A stretch of DNA of 7,913 nt, from positions 1-7,913 of the forward strand of contig JAQUSA010000041.1 of assembly GCA_028715315.1 (NCBI GenBank), in the 5' to 3' direction. A program made the translations under genes and the position numbers. The notes beneath the pieces were generated by a model. It saw only the letters and a list, made by a program, of their open reading frames with translations. It was not told where the DNA came from and did no database searches. Positions 1 through 7,913 of the stretch are shown piece by piece; the first letter of the stretch is position 1; each line of letters opens with the position of its first letter. This DNA comes from Candidatus Omnitrophota bacterium (GTDB lineage: Bacteria > Omnitrophota > Gorgyraeia > Pluralincolimonadales > Pluralincolimonadaceae).

Positions 1-2980
1 TATCCTCGCCGACGGTCAGCAGCGCGCCGTGCGGAACCGTATATCTTTCAATTTCGCGGCCCGTCTCGTCATTGATCGAGACCTGGCCGTTCCTGTTCAG
101 TACGACAAAACCCTTTTCCTTCTCGGCGATCTTCAAGCTGTGGTACTTAACGGTACCCTTGTTCTTCGCCTTTATGAAGGACTGCGCGACGACACGGTAA
201 GCCGTACCGCCGATATGGAACGTCCTCATCGTCAGCTGCGTGCCCGGCTCGCCGATCGACTGCGCGGCTATGATGCCTATCGCCTCGCCCAGCTCCACCA
301 TCCTGCCGTTAGCGAGGTTGCGCCCGTAGCACTTCGCGCAGACACCGTGCCTGGATTCGCAGGTCAATACCGACCTGATGCGTATCCTCTCGATGCCGGC
401 CTGCTCAATCCTCTCGGCGGCGTCTTCGGTGATCTGCTCGCCGGCCGCGACGATTACCTCGTCGGTAATAATGTCAACTATATTATCGAGCGCTACCCTT
501 CCGATGATCCTCTCCTTAAGCGAGACTACGACTTCATCGCCTTCGATTATCGCGCTTACGAAGATACCGTTAAGGGTACCGCAATCATCTTCGTTGATTA
601 TGACGTCCTGCGCCACGTCGACGAGCCTCCTGGTCAGGTACCCGGAATCGGCCGTCTTCAGGGCGGTATCAGCAAGGCCCTTTCTGGCGCCGTGCGTCGA
701 GATAAAATACTCGAGCACCGTCAGGCCCTCGCGGAAATTCGCGGTGATCGGGCTTTCGATGATCTCACCCGACGGCTTGGCCATGAGGCCTCTCATGCCG
801 GCAAGCTGCCTGATCTGCTGTTTAGAACCGCGCGCGCCGGAGTTCGCCATCATCAATATCGGGTTGAACTGGTCGAGCTCTTCAAATATCCTATCGGAGA
901 TCCTGTCCGTCGTCGTGGTCCAGATATCGATGACGTTGTTGTACCTTTCTCCGTCGGTGATAAGGCCTTTCCTGTACTGGCCCTCGATATGAAGGACCTC
1001 CGTGCGGGCTTCCTTGATAAGCTTATCCTTGTCCTTCGGGATATGCAGGTCGTCGACGGCAATAGAGATGCCGGCGATCGTCGCATACTCGAACCCGAGC
1101 TTCTTGAGCTTGTCGAGTATCTCGACGGTCACGTTGTGCCCGAACTGCTTATGCACATTTACTATGACGCCGTTGAGGGCCGACTTGCTCATCGGGGCGT
1201 TCACGAACTCAAACCCCGCCGGGAATACGTTATTGAATATTACGCGTCCCACGGTCGTGTCTACCAGCTTCCCGTTTATCCTTACTTTCACCTTCGAATG
1301 AAGGGCTATCTGGTCGTCCTCAAAAGCTATTACCGCCTCTTCCTTGTCGCTGAATACCTTGCCCTCGCCCTTCGCGCGTTCCTTGTCCTTCGTGAGATAG
1401 AAGCAGCCGAGGACGATATCCTGCGTCGGCGTCGTGATCGGGTTGCCGTTCGCGGGCGAGAATATGTTGTTTGTCGAAAGCATCAGCAGGCGCGATTCCA
1501 TCTGCGCTTCTATGGAAAGCGGCACATGCACGGCCATCTGGTCACCGTCGAAATCGGCATTGAAGGCGGTACAGACGAGCGGATGTATCCTTATGGCCTT
1601 GCCTTCTATGAGTATCGGCTCGAACGCCTGGATGCCGAGCCTGTGGAGAGTCGGCGCGCGGTTAAGCAGCACCGGATGCTCCTTTATTACCTCATCGAGG
1701 ATATCCCATACCTCGAGGCGCGCCTTCTCGACCATCTTCTTCGCGCTCTTGATCGTATGGACAAATCCCTGTTCCCTTAATTTCCTTATGATGAACGGCT
1801 CGAAAAGCTCAAGCGCCATCTTCTTCGGCAGGCCGCACTGGTTCAATTTCAGTTCCGGGCCTACTACGATGACCGAGCGGCCGGAATAATCAACGCGCTT
1901 GCCGAGGAGGTTCTGGCGGAAACGGCCCTGCTTGCCCTTAAGCATATCGCTGAGGGACTTGAGCGGGCGGTTGCCGGGGCCCAGTACGGGCCTTCCGTGG
2001 CGGCCGTTATCGAACAACGCGTCGACGGCCTCCTGGAGCATCCTCTTCTCGTTCCTTATTATGATCTCGGGCGCTTTCAGCTCGAGCAATTTCTTCAGTC
2101 GGTTATTCCTGTTGATGACCCTCCTGTAGAGGTCATTCAGGTCGCTGGTCGCGAACCTTCCGCCGTCAAGCGGGACGAGCGGGCGCAGGTCAGGCGGCAG
2201 TACCGGCACGATATCCATTATCATCCAATCCGGCTTGTTGCCCGATTTCCTGAAATTTTCTACTATCTTCAGGACCTTAGCGATCTTCTTCTGCGATTGC
2301 TCGGCCTTGGCTTTCTTGAGGTCCGCGTGCAGCTTGACGGACATCTTGTCGAGGTCGAGCTCGTTTATTAGCTCCCTTACGGCCTCGGCGCCCATCTTCG
2401 CGGTGAACTTGTGGCCGTATTTATCGAGGGCCTCCTGGTACGCCTCTTCCGTCAACAGCTGCTTCTTCTTGAGCTGCGACTCGCCGGGGTCTGTCACGAT
2501 ATATTCCTCGTAATAGAGTATCCTCTCGAGGTCGCGCAGGTTCAGGTCCAGAAGGGCGCCCATCCTGCTCGGCATCGCCTTGAAGAACCAGATATGTGAT
2601 ACCGGAGCGGCTAATTCTATATGGCCCATCCTCTCGCGCCTTACCTTCGAGAGCGTGACCTCCACGCCGCACCTGTCGCAGATTATGCCTTTATATTTTA
2701 TCCTCTTGTACTTTCCGCAGTTGCACTCCCAGTCCTTCGTGGGGCCGAATATCTTCTCGCAGAAGAGGCCGTCTTTTTCCGGCTTCAGCGTCCTGTAGTT
2801 GATCGTCTCCGGCTTCTTGACCTCGCCGCGCGACCATGAACGGATGATCTCTCCGGAGGCTATCTTGATGCTGATCATATCAAAAGCCGCGGGCTCTTCC
2901 AGGCCCTTCTCTCTGGGCCTCAGGAATGCGTCGTCCTTCTTAGCTGATGCTTTGGCTGCTTGGAGGATATCGTTATTCAT
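1..2980 (-). CDS. rpoC: DNA-directed RNA polymerase subunit beta' (5' part; runs off window edge)
   Basis: Beta' forms the clamp and half of the RNA polymerase active site and binds the catalytic Mg2+. 993 full codons are present; the 3' end is missing (E. coli beta' has 1407 residues). From the N terminus one reads: a short extension about 16 residues longer than E. coli; the zinc ribbon with Cys86, Cys88, Cys101 and Cys104; the sigma-binding clamp helices near 276-325; the catalytic loop NADFDGD at 474-480 with Asp476, Asp478 and Asp480; the bridge helix near 754-791; the second zinc site with Cys800, Cys874, Cys881 and Cys884 (spacing 74/7/3, as in E. coli); and the trigger helix with Met918, Arg919 and His922. 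After this the sequence enters an SI3-like insertion and is cut. The frame stays open from start to edge, and motifs early, middle and late are all in phase, so no frameshift is seen. The ATG lies one base after the rpoB stop. Identity is certain; the exact start is very likely. Confidence 0.98.
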   Translation of the reverse strand, partial: MNNDILQAAKASAKKDDAFLRPREKGLEEPAAFDMISIKIASGEIIRSWSRGEVKKPETINYRTLKPEKDGLFCEKIFGPTKDWECNCGKYKRIKYKGIICDRCGVEVTLSKVRRERMGHIELAAPVSHIWFFKAMPSRMGALLDLNLRDLERILYYEEYIVTDPGESQLKKKQLLTEEAYQEALDKYGHKFTAKMGAEAVRELINELDLDKMSVKLHADLKKAKAEQSQKKIAKVLKIVENFRKSGNKPDWMIMDIVPVLPPDLRPLVPLDGGRFATSDLNDLYRRVINRNNRLKKLLELKAPEIIIRNEKRMLQEAVDALFDNGRHGRPVLGPGNRPLKSLSDMLKGKQGRFRQNLLGKRVDYSGRSVIVVGPELKLNQCGLPKKMALELFEPFIIRKLREQGFVHTIKSAKKMVEKARLEVWDILDEVIKEHPVLLNRAPTLHRLGIQAFEPILIEGKAIRIHPLVCTAFNADFDGDQMAVHVPLSIEAQMESRLLMLSTNNIFSPANGNPITTPTQDIVLGCFYLTKDKERAKGEGKVFSDKEEAVIAFEDDQIALHSKVKVRINGKLVDTTVGRVIFNNVFPAGFEFVNAPMSKSALNGVIVNVHKQFGHNVTVEILDKLKKLGFEYATIAGISIAVDDLHIPKDKDKLIKEARTEVLHIEGQYRKGLITDGERYNNVIDIWTTTTDRISDRIFEELDQFNPILMMANSGARGSKQQIRQLAGMRGLMAKPSGEIIESPITANFREGLTVLEYFISTHGARKGLADTALKTADSGYLTRRLVDVAQDVIINEDDCGTLNGIFVSAIIEGDEVVVSLKERIIGRVALDNIVDIITDEVIVAAGEQITEDAAERIEQAGIERIRIRSVLTCESRHGVCAKCYGRNLANGRMVELGEAIGIIAAQSIGEPGTQLTMRTFHIGGTAYRVVAQSFIKAKNKGTVKYHSLKIAEKEKGFVVLNRNGQVSINDETGREIERYTVPHGALLTVGED

Positions 2981-2981
2981 A

Positions 2982-5900
2982 TTATTTTTTCTTCTCCGTC
3001 CTGACATCAAGACACAGGCTCTGAAGCTCTTTCAGTAATACATTGAAGGACTCAGGCGTCCCGGGCTGCAGAGCGTTTTCGCCCTTTACTATGGCCTCGT
3101 ATATCCTTGTACGTCCCACAACGTCATCCGACTTTACCGTAAGCAATTCCTGCAGGGTGAACGCCGCGCCGTAAGCCTCGAGCGCCCACACTTCCATCTC
3201 ACCGAACCTCTGGCCGCCGAACTGCGCCTTTCCGCCGAGAGGCTGCTGCGTGACGAGCGAATACGGGCCGATCGAGCGCGCGTGTATCTTGTCGTCAACG
3301 AGATGGATGAGCTTCATCATGTATATATAGCCGACCGTGACCTTCTGGTCGAAAGCTTTTCCGGTCAGGCCGTCAAAAAGCGTGACACGGCCGTCCTCGG
3401 GAAGCCCCGCTGTCCTCAATTCCTTCTTTATCTCTTCCTCTTTGGCTCCGTCGAATACCGGGGATTCCACGTGGAAACCCAGGGCTTTCGCCGCCCAGCC
3501 GAGATGCGTCTCGAGTATCTGTCCTACGTTCATACGCGAAGGCACGCCTAACGGGTTGAGTATTATCTCGACCGCCGTGCCGTCCGGCATGAACGGCATA
3601 TCCTCTTCCGGGACTATCCTGGCTACGACACCCTTGTTGCCGTGGCGTCCGGCCATCTTATCGCCGACCTGCACCTTGCGCTTTGTGGCAACAAGGACCA
3701 CGACCTTCTTCAGGACGCCCGCGGGAAGCTCGTCTCCCCTCTTTATCTTGTCTATCTCGCGCTCTTCCTCGTACTCGAGCTCGTTGATCTGGTCGTCGAG
3801 GACCTTGCTAATGCGCTTGATATCCTCTTCGGCTTCTTTGTTCTCGGAAAGCTTAACGTTATCGAGGTCGCACCTTTCGAGCTTCTTCAGGTCCGACTGC
3901 TTGATCGTCTTATCCTTGCCTATGAGGACTTCGCCTGTCTCGTCATCTACGAGGCTGACGGAGAGCTTCTGCCCTACGAGGATCTTCGCGAGTTTCTGGG
4001 CCTTCTGCTTCTCTATGTTCCTTATCTGGCTCTCGAATTCCTTCTTTATCTTTTCGGTCTCATTGATCTCTTTCTGGACTTCTTCCTTGGTCTTCGACTT
4101 GCCGCCCTTCCTGCTGAAGACCTTGACCTCTACGACAGTTCCCTCGACTCCGGGCGGGACTGTCAGGGAAGTGTCCCTGACGTCGCCGGCCTTCTCGCCG
4201 AATATCGCGCGAAGGAGTTTCTCTTCCGGTGAAAGTTCCGTCTCGCTCTTGGGCGTCACCTTGCCGACCAGGATGTCCCCGGGCTCGACTTCGGCCCCGA
4301 TCCTGACAATGCCGTGCTCATCGAGGTTCTTAAGCGCGTCCTCGCTGACGTTCGGGATATCACGCGTCACTTCCTCGTTCCCTAGGCGCGTGTCGCGGGC
4401 CTCGCTGTCAAACTCTTCTATATGAAGGGAAGTATAAAGATCTTCCTTTACAAGCTTCTCGCTGATGATTATAGCGTCTTCGAAATTATATCCTCTCCAC
4501 GGCATGAACGCTACAAGCACGTTCTTTCCGAGGGCCAGCTCCCCCTGGTCTGTTCCGGGGCCGTCGGCGATCACTTCGCCCTTCTTGACCTTCTGCCCAA
4601 GCTTCACGATAGGCGTCTGGTTAACGCATGTATCGGCGTTCGAGCGCATGAACTTGCGCAGCCTGTAGGTCTTGTCGCCGATCGTTATCTCGTCGGCCTG
4701 GACCGACCTTACCACTCCTTCTTCAACGGCGACTACGACCGCGCCGGAATCCTTGGCGGCCCTGTATTCCATGCCCGTGGCGACAAGCGGAGCTTCCGTG
4801 GTCATGAGGGGCACGGCCTGGCGCTGCATATTCGAGCCCATAAGCGCGCGGTTCGCGTCATCGTGCTCGAGGAACGGTATCAGGCTCGCGGCGATGGAGA
4901 CCAACTGCCTTGGGCTCACGTCCATGTAGTCCACTCTCTCCCTCGGCGTCAGCGGGAAATCACCCTTATGCCTGCAGAGCACGTCGCTTTCAAAGAACCT
5001 TCCCGACGATTCGAGCTTTGCGTTCGCCTGCGCGATGATGTATTTGTCTTCCGTATCCGCGGAAAGATAGTCTATCTTCTCGGTCGTCCTGCCCTTCTCG
5101 GCCTTCCTGTAAGGCGTCTCGATGAAACCGAACTCGTTTATCTGCGCGTAGGTGCACAGGGAAGCTATAAGGCCTATGTTCGGGCCTTCAGGCGTCTCTA
5201 TAGGGCAGATGCGGCCGTAATGCGAATGATGGACGTCGCGGACCTCGAAACCGGCCCTTTCCCTTGAAAGGCCGCCGGGCCCGAGCGCGCTTAAACGGCG
5301 CTTGTGGGTCATCTCGGCGAGCGGGTTCGTCTGGTCCATGAACTGCGACAACTGTGAACGTCCGAAGAAATCCCTTATTACGCTTGAAACTAATTTAGAA
5401 TTAATCAGGTTATGCGGCATTATGTTCTCGAGGTCATATATAGAGAGCCTTTCCCTTATGGACCTTTCGAGCCGCGCGAGCCCTATCCTGAACTGGTTCT
5501 GTAGCAATTCCCCGACCGTACGTATGCGCCTGTTTCCGAGATGGTCGATATCGTCTATCTCGCCCTCACCGTTCTTCAGCTTGATCAGGCACTTGATTAT
5601 AGCGACCATGTCCTCGGGGGTGACGGTCCTCTGGTCCAGCGGAAGGTTGACTCCGACTTTCCTGTTGACCATATGCCTGCCGACGCGTCCGAGGTCATAC
5701 CTCTTCGGATCGAAGAATAGCCTGTTTATCAGGTTCTGCGCCGATTCCACCGTGGCGGGATCTCCGGGGCGCAGCTTCCTATATATATCTATTAACGCCT
5801 CGTCCCTCGATTTGACGTGGTCCTTAAGCAGCGTATGCTCGATCTCCGGAGAGACCTGCCTAAGCAGCTGGATAGACCTGACATGGTGCTTATCCCAAAG

Positions 5901-6677
5901 GTCCTCAACGAGGTCCTTATCGAGTTTCTTATATTTAAGGTTTATTACGTCCCCGGTCTTTTCATCAGTCACGTCCGCGGCTATCGTGTGGCCGACCAGG
6001 TCCTTAAGGTCCTGTTTCTCCTTAAGCGTCTTCGTCTCGACGCCGCAGAACGCGTCGAGGATGTCCGTATCGGTCGAATAGCCCATCGCGCGCAACAGCA
6101 CGGTAGCGACGACCTTCTTGCGCCTGTCTATGACGGCGTGGAGGCAGTCGTTAACGTCGAACTCAAACTCTATCCACGATCCCCTGTAGGGTATCACCCT
6201 CGCGGAGAAGAGCTTCTTCCCGTTCGGGTGCGTCTCTTCCTCGAACGACACGCCGGGAGAGCGGTGCAGCTGGCTCACGATGACCCTCTCGTCGCCGTTG
6301 ATGATGAAGGTCCCCGTCGTAGTCATCAGGGGCAGTTCGCCCAGATAGACTTCCTGTTCCTTTATGTCCTTTTTGCCCTTAAGCCTGATCTTGAGCTTAA
6401 GCGGTACGGCAAAGGTCATTCCGAGCTTCAACGATTCGAAATCGTCGTACTTCGGCTTCCCGAGAGAGTAGCTGACATACTCGAGCTTATACGCTCCGTC
6501 CGGGCTCTCTATTGGGAAGAATTCGTGGAATACCTCTTCAAGGCCCTCATTCTCCCTCTTGGACTTCGGGAGGTCAGCCTGGAGGAAATCCTCGTAAGAA
6601 CGCACCTGAATATCCAGGAGATTCGGCATCTCATAGAGTTCAGGTAATTTCGCGTAATTCTTCCTTTTAATCGCCAT
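2982..6677 (-). CDS. rpoB: DNA-directed RNA polymerase subunit beta
   Basis: Beta is the second catalytic subunit of RNA polymerase and pairs with beta' to form the cleft. It is complete at 1231 residues (E. coli 1342, Bacillus about 1190). Visible blocks: N-terminal protrusion and lobe (about 20-400); the rifampicin-pocket region at 437-470 with Gln445, Asp448, His458, Arg461 and Ser463; the [10 protein letters not shown] block at 491-500; the [12 protein letters not shown] block at 729-740; the flap with the sigma region 4-binding tip helix near 817-829; a lysine/glutamate-rich SI2-type insertion at about 855-982; the catalytic lysines Lys1007 and Lys1015 in [13 protein letters not shown]; and the C-terminal anchor with [20 protein letters not shown] and SFNVLLKEL. 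The ATG at 6677 has an AGGGA ribosome-binding site six bases upstream and gives a normal N terminus. It lies 31 bases after rplL and one base before rpoC, so the three genes are almost certainly co-transcribed. Confidence 0.99.
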   Translation of the reverse strand: MAIKRKNYAKLPELYEMPNLLDIQVRSYEDFLQADLPKSKRENEGLEEVFHEFFPIESPDGAYKLEYVSYSLGKPKYDDFESLKLGMTFAVPLKLKIRLKGKKDIKEQEVYLGELPLMTTTGTFIINGDERVIVSQLHRSPGVSFEEETHPNGKKLFSARVIPYRGSWIEFEFDVNDCLHAVIDRRKKVVATVLLRAMGYSTDTDILDAFCGVETKTLKEKQDLKDLVGHTIAADVTDEKTGDVINLKYKKLDKDLVEDLWDKHHVRSIQLLRQVSPEIEHTLLKDHVKSRDEALIDIYRKLRPGDPATVESAQNLINRLFFDPKRYDLGRVGRHMVNRKVGVNLPLDQRTVTPEDMVAIIKCLIKLKNGEGEIDDIDHLGNRRIRTVGELLQNQFRIGLARLERSIRERLSIYDLENIMPHNLINSKLVSSVIRDFFGRSQLSQFMDQTNPLAEMTHKRRLSALGPGGLSRERAGFEVRDVHHSHYGRICPIETPEGPNIGLIASLCTYAQINEFGFIETPYRKAEKGRTTEKIDYLSADTEDKYIIAQANAKLESSGRFFESDVLCRHKGDFPLTPRERVDYMDVSPRQLVSIAASLIPFLEHDDANRALMGSNMQRQAVPLMTTEAPLVATGMEYRAAKDSGAVVVAVEEGVVRSVQADEITIGDKTYRLRKFMRSNADTCVNQTPIVKLGQKVKKGEVIADGPGTDQGELALGKNVLVAFMPWRGYNFEDAIIISEKLVKEDLYTSLHIEEFDSEARDTRLGNEEVTRDIPNVSEDALKNLDEHGIVRIGAEVEPGDILVGKVTPKSETELSPEEKLLRAIFGEKAGDVRDTSLTVPPGVEGTVVEVKVFSRKGGKSKTKEEVQKEINETEKIKKEFESQIRNIEKQKAQKLAKILVGQKLSVSLVDDETGEVLIGKDKTIKQSDLKKLERCDLDNVKLSENKEAEEDIKRISKVLDDQINELEYEEEREIDKIKRGDELPAGVLKKVVVLVATKRKVQVGDKMAGRHGNKGVVARIVPEEDMPFMPDGTAVEIILNPLGVPSRMNVGQILETHLGWAAKALGFHVESPVFDGAKEEEIKKELRTAGLPEDGRVTLFDGLTGKAFDQKVTVGYIYMMKLIHLVDDKIHARSIGPYSLVTQQPLGGKAQFGGQRFGEMEVWALEAYGAAFTLQELLTVKSDDVVGRTRIYEAIVKGENALQPGTPESFNVLLKELQSLCLDVRTEKKK
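2994..2997 (-). promoter_or_regulatory. Possible ribosome-binding site of rpoC, inside the rpoB 3' end
   Basis: GGAG (within ACGGAGAAG on the minus strand) lies 13 bases before the rpoC ATG, separated from it by an A-rich stretch containing the rpoB stop. The spacing is longer than ideal. Start and stop sit as TAATATG, so re-initiation by ribosomes finishing rpoB may matter more than this site. Confidence 0.4.
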
Positions 6678-6683
6678 ATGCTA

Positions 6684-6688
6684 TCCCT
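6684..6688 (-). promoter_or_regulatory. Ribosome-binding site of rpoB
   Basis: AGGGA on the minus strand lies six bases before the rpoB ATG, within the 31-base rplL-rpoB gap. It is a weaker match than the rplL site. The same gap can form only a four-pair stem (UCCC with GGGA) around an open loop with no U-tract, so I do not call an attenuator or terminator there. Confidence 0.65.
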
Positions 6689-6708
6689 GGGTTTGGTTTA
6701 GTGGGACG

Positions 6709-7113
6709 TTATTTAAGTTCGACCTTCGCTCCGGCCGCTTCAAGCTTCTTCTTTATCATTTCAGCTTCCTCTTTCGGTACGTTCTCTTTCACCGGCTTCG
6801 GAGCTGTATCGGCGAGGTCCTTGGCTTCTTTCAGGCCGAGGGTAGTTACCGAGCGGATCTCTTTGATGACGTTGATCTTGTTGGCGCCGCAATCGGTCAA
6901 TACTACGGTGAAAGACGACTTCTCTTCCACGGCGGCGGCAGGCGCACCGGCCGGGGCAGCTGCAGCAGCCATCGGGGCGGCAGCGGTCACACCGAACTTC
7001 TCTTCCATAGCCTTAACAAGCGTCGAAAGCTCGAGGACACTCATCTCCTCGACCGACTTCATTATGTCATTCAACTTCTTGCTAAGTTCCACTTTCTCCG
7101 TTACTTCTGCCAT
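6709..7113 (-). CDS. rplL: 50S ribosomal protein L7/L12
   Basis: L7/L12 is the multicopy acidic stalk protein that recruits and stimulates translation GTPases such as EF-Tu, EF-G and IF2. This copy has 134 residues against 121 in E. coli; most of the excess is a charged N-terminal extension of about 10 residues before the usual dimerisation helices (about 15-43, ending in MEEKFGV). An alanine/proline-rich flexible hinge follows at about 43-62. The C-terminal domain (about 65-134) carries the factor-binding surface: [12 protein letters not shown], then [10 protein letters not shown] single cysteine sits at 75, just before GANK. The start is fixed by a strong AAGGAGG five bases upstream. It lies between rplJ, whose product anchors L12 dimers, and rpoB. 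It is complete and ordinary in form. Confidence 0.98.
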   Translation of the reverse strand: MAEVTEKVELSKKLNDIMKSVEEMSVLELSTLVKAMEEKFGVTAAAPMAAAAAPAGAPAAAVEEKSSFTVVLTDCGANKINVIKEIRSVTTLGLKEAKDLADTAPKPVKENVPKEEAEMIKKKLEAAGAKVELK

Positions 7114-7118
7114 CTTAG

Positions 7119-7125
7119 CCTCCTT
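7119..7125 (-). promoter_or_regulatory. Strong ribosome-binding site of rplL
   Basis: The minus strand reads AAGGAGG, a near-perfect Shine-Dalgarno match, five bases before the rplL ATG, with a second purine-rich AGAAGGAG copy just upstream. It is the strongest ribosome-binding site in the window. That fits the need for about four copies of L12 per ribosome against one L10. It also fixes the rplL start. Confidence 0.85.
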
Positions 7126-7136
7126 CTCCTTCTGTT

Positions 7137-7667
7137 TTATTTGACTTCTTTTTTCTTTGATATCTCGTTAATCACCCTAACGAGCTTCTGTAAATTCCCG
7201 TTCAACACATAGACAAAACCGGATATCGGCGCCTTCATGCCTCCTATGACCCTGGCGAGCATGACTTCGCGCGGCGGCATCGTGGCCAATTCCTTGAAAC
7301 TCTCTATCGAGATGACCTGGCCGTCGACATATCCGCCCCTTATGGCCATGTTCGTCTCGGCTTTCGAGAAATCGTACAGTATCTTCGAGGCCTTTGTCGG
7401 GTCATCCTTCGAGAAGGTGATGCCTGACGATGTTTCCGCCATGTCGCATAGCGGGTCGAGCTTTTGCTTCTTAAGCGCAAGCTTCAGTATCGACCTCTTT
7501 ACGACCTTCAGCTCGGACGACGACTTCTTGAGCGTCTTCCTGAGCTTCTCGGTCTTCGAGGCCTTGACCTTTTCGAAATTCACGAAAAAGAGGTACGGGT
7601 TCTTCTTGATAAGCCCCGCGACCTCGTCTACCATCAATCCCTTTAACTTACGGCTTAGTTTTTCCAT
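7137..7667 (-). CDS. rplJ: 50S ribosomal protein L10
   Basis: L10 is the base of the 50S factor-binding stalk: its N-terminal domain binds 23S rRNA with L11, and its C-terminal helix holds L12 dimers. In many bacteria L10 also represses its own mRNA. The protein has 176 residues (E. coli 165). Recognisable parts are the N-terminal [12 protein letters not shown] helix (11-22), the RNA-binding core to about residue 125, the family motif [21 protein letters not shown] (127-147, split by slight variation), and a C-terminal helix from about 148 to the end containing [12 protein letters not shown]. That segment is about 10 residues longer than in E. coli, comparable with two L12 dimers in the family, though the number cannot be read reliably by eye. 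The gene starts only 6 bases after the rplA stop, so its translation is probably coupled to rplA. It is followed by rplL after 23 bases. Confidence 0.97.
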   Translation of the reverse strand: MEKLSRKLKGLMVDEVAGLIKKNPYLFFVNFEKVKASKTEKLRKTLKKSSSELKVVKRSILKLALKKQKLDPLCDMAETSSGITFSKDDPTKASKILYDFSKAETNMAIRGGYVDGQVISIESFKELATMPPREVMLARVIGGMKAPISGFVYVLNGNLQKLVRVINEISKKKEVK

Positions 7668-7673
7668 CTCTCG

Positions 7674-7913
7674 TTAACCCCTTGCCAGATTCGAAAGGTC
7701 CAGCCTGACGCCGGGACCCATTGTCGTCGATATGGCTATCGATCTGATGTAATTTCCCTTCAGAGTCCCGGGCCTCGCATGCTGCACCGCCTCTATAAGG
7801 GTGTACGCGTTATCGTAGATCTTACCGTCCTCGAAAGAAGCCTTCCCTACCGAGATATTTATGTTCGATATCTTGTCCATCTTGAACTCGACCTTGCCCG
7901 CCTTGACCTCTTT
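7674..7913 (-). CDS. rplA: 50S ribosomal protein L1 (C-terminal part; runs off window edge)
   Basis: L1 forms the mobile L1 stalk of the 50S subunit, which helps move deacylated tRNA out of the E site; in many bacteria it also autoregulates the rplK-rplA mRNA. Only the last 79 residues are present, about a third of the usual 230. The open frame continues to the window edge: it begins KEVKAGKVEFK, so the internal Met a few residues later is not the start. Family landmarks are the GKVEFKMDK strand, the IGK-like VGKASF stretch, ARPGTLKGNYIRS, and the near-invariant C-terminal STTMGPGV, followed by a short tail ending LARG. The stop is 6 bases before rplJ. The missing 5' part, and probably rplK, should lie beyond the right edge. 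Confidence 0.96.
   Translation of the reverse strand, partial: KEVKAGKVEFKMDKISNINISVGKASFEDGKIYDNAYTLIEAVQHARPGTLKGNYIRSIAISTTMGPGVRLDLSNLARG
7678..7683 (-). promoter_or_regulatory. Probable ribosome-binding site of rplJ, inside the rplA 3' end
   Basis: AAGGGG on the minus strand spans the last sense codons of rplA and lies 10 bases before the rplJ ATG. It is an imperfect Shine-Dalgarno sequence. Its place inside rplA, with the rplA stop between it and the rplJ start, suggests translational coupling. Confidence 0.55.

Noticed and set aside
29..1780. A 583-codon open frame on the plus strand
   Set aside because: It lies wholly antisense to rpoC, whose motifs (catalytic DFDGD, both zinc sites, trigger helix) are intact and in frame. 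The predicted protein has an odd Arg/Leu/Asp/Tyr-rich composition and resembles no family I know. It reflects the codon bias of rpoC, which avoids stops on the opposite strand.
3337..4425. A 362-codon plus-strand open frame, and several others opposite rpoB (for example 4422-5267, 5302-6081, 5817-6647)
   Set aside because: They are all antisense to rpoB, overlap one another in different frames, have low-complexity Ser/Leu/Phe or Arg/Leu composition, and have no recognisable domain.
6684..6706. Possible hairpin between rplL and rpoB
   Set aside because: Only a four-pair stem (UCCC with GGGA) with a 15-base loop, no GC-rich extension and no U-tract. It is too weak to call a terminator or attenuator.
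6940..6990. GC-rich, alanine-codon repeat-like stretch
   Set aside because: It encodes the alanine/proline hinge of L7/L12 (about residues 43-62), which is normal for the family and not a DNA repeat element.
7237..7677. Plus-strand open frame opposite rplJ
   Set aside because: It is serine/phenylalanine-rich and fully antisense to a clear L10 gene; it is a shadow frame.
7674..7880. A 68-codon short protein starting at an internal ATG
   Set aside because: The frame stays open to the window edge and the upstream residues match ribosomal protein L1, so this is the L1 C terminus and not a separate small gene.

Overview
The window lies entirely inside a bacterial ribosomal-protein/RNA-polymerase cluster, read on the minus strand in the order rplA (3' end only) - rplJ - rplL - rpoB - rpoC (5' two-thirds only). 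No other gene, RNA gene, mobile element, repeat array or CRISPR could be supported. The two partial genes are cut by the window edges; they are not broken. Long open frames on the plus strand, the largest about 580 codons opposite rpoC, are antisense shadows of these genes.

Layout along the minus strand: the last 79 residues of ribosomal protein L1 (7913 down to 7674); a 6-base gap; L10 (7667-7137); a 23-base gap; L7/L12 (7113-6709); a 31-base gap; RNA polymerase beta (6677-2982); a 1-base gap; RNA polymerase beta' (2980 down to base 1, 993 codons present). Gaps total about 60 bases, so no stretch without a gene is long enough to hold a separate promoter plus leader. The five genes look like one transcription unit with closely spaced or coupled translation. 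L1, L10 and L7/L12 build the two mobile stalks of the 50S subunit (L1 stalk and L10-L12 factor-binding stalk). Beta and beta' form the catalytic cleft of RNA polymerase.

Organism: a bacterium. The polymerase carries the large-insertion architecture typical of many Gram-negative lineages: an SI2-type (beta-i9) insertion in beta, and the start of an SI3-type insertion in the beta' trigger loop. However, the C-terminal part of beta is short and lacks the roughly 50-residue segment seen in E. coli before the SPVFDGA motif. Codon use is rich in AGG (Arg) and ATA (Ile) at a moderately high GC content. An uncultured Gram-negative-type lineage (for example Omnitrophota, or something near the deltaproteobacteria) is a guess, not a demonstration.

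I found no previously undescribed system. Points worth a second look are modest: the combination of polymerase insertions, altered residues at the E. coli ppGpp site 1, and very short junctions that leave no room for the usual L10 leader or an rplL-rpoB attenuator.
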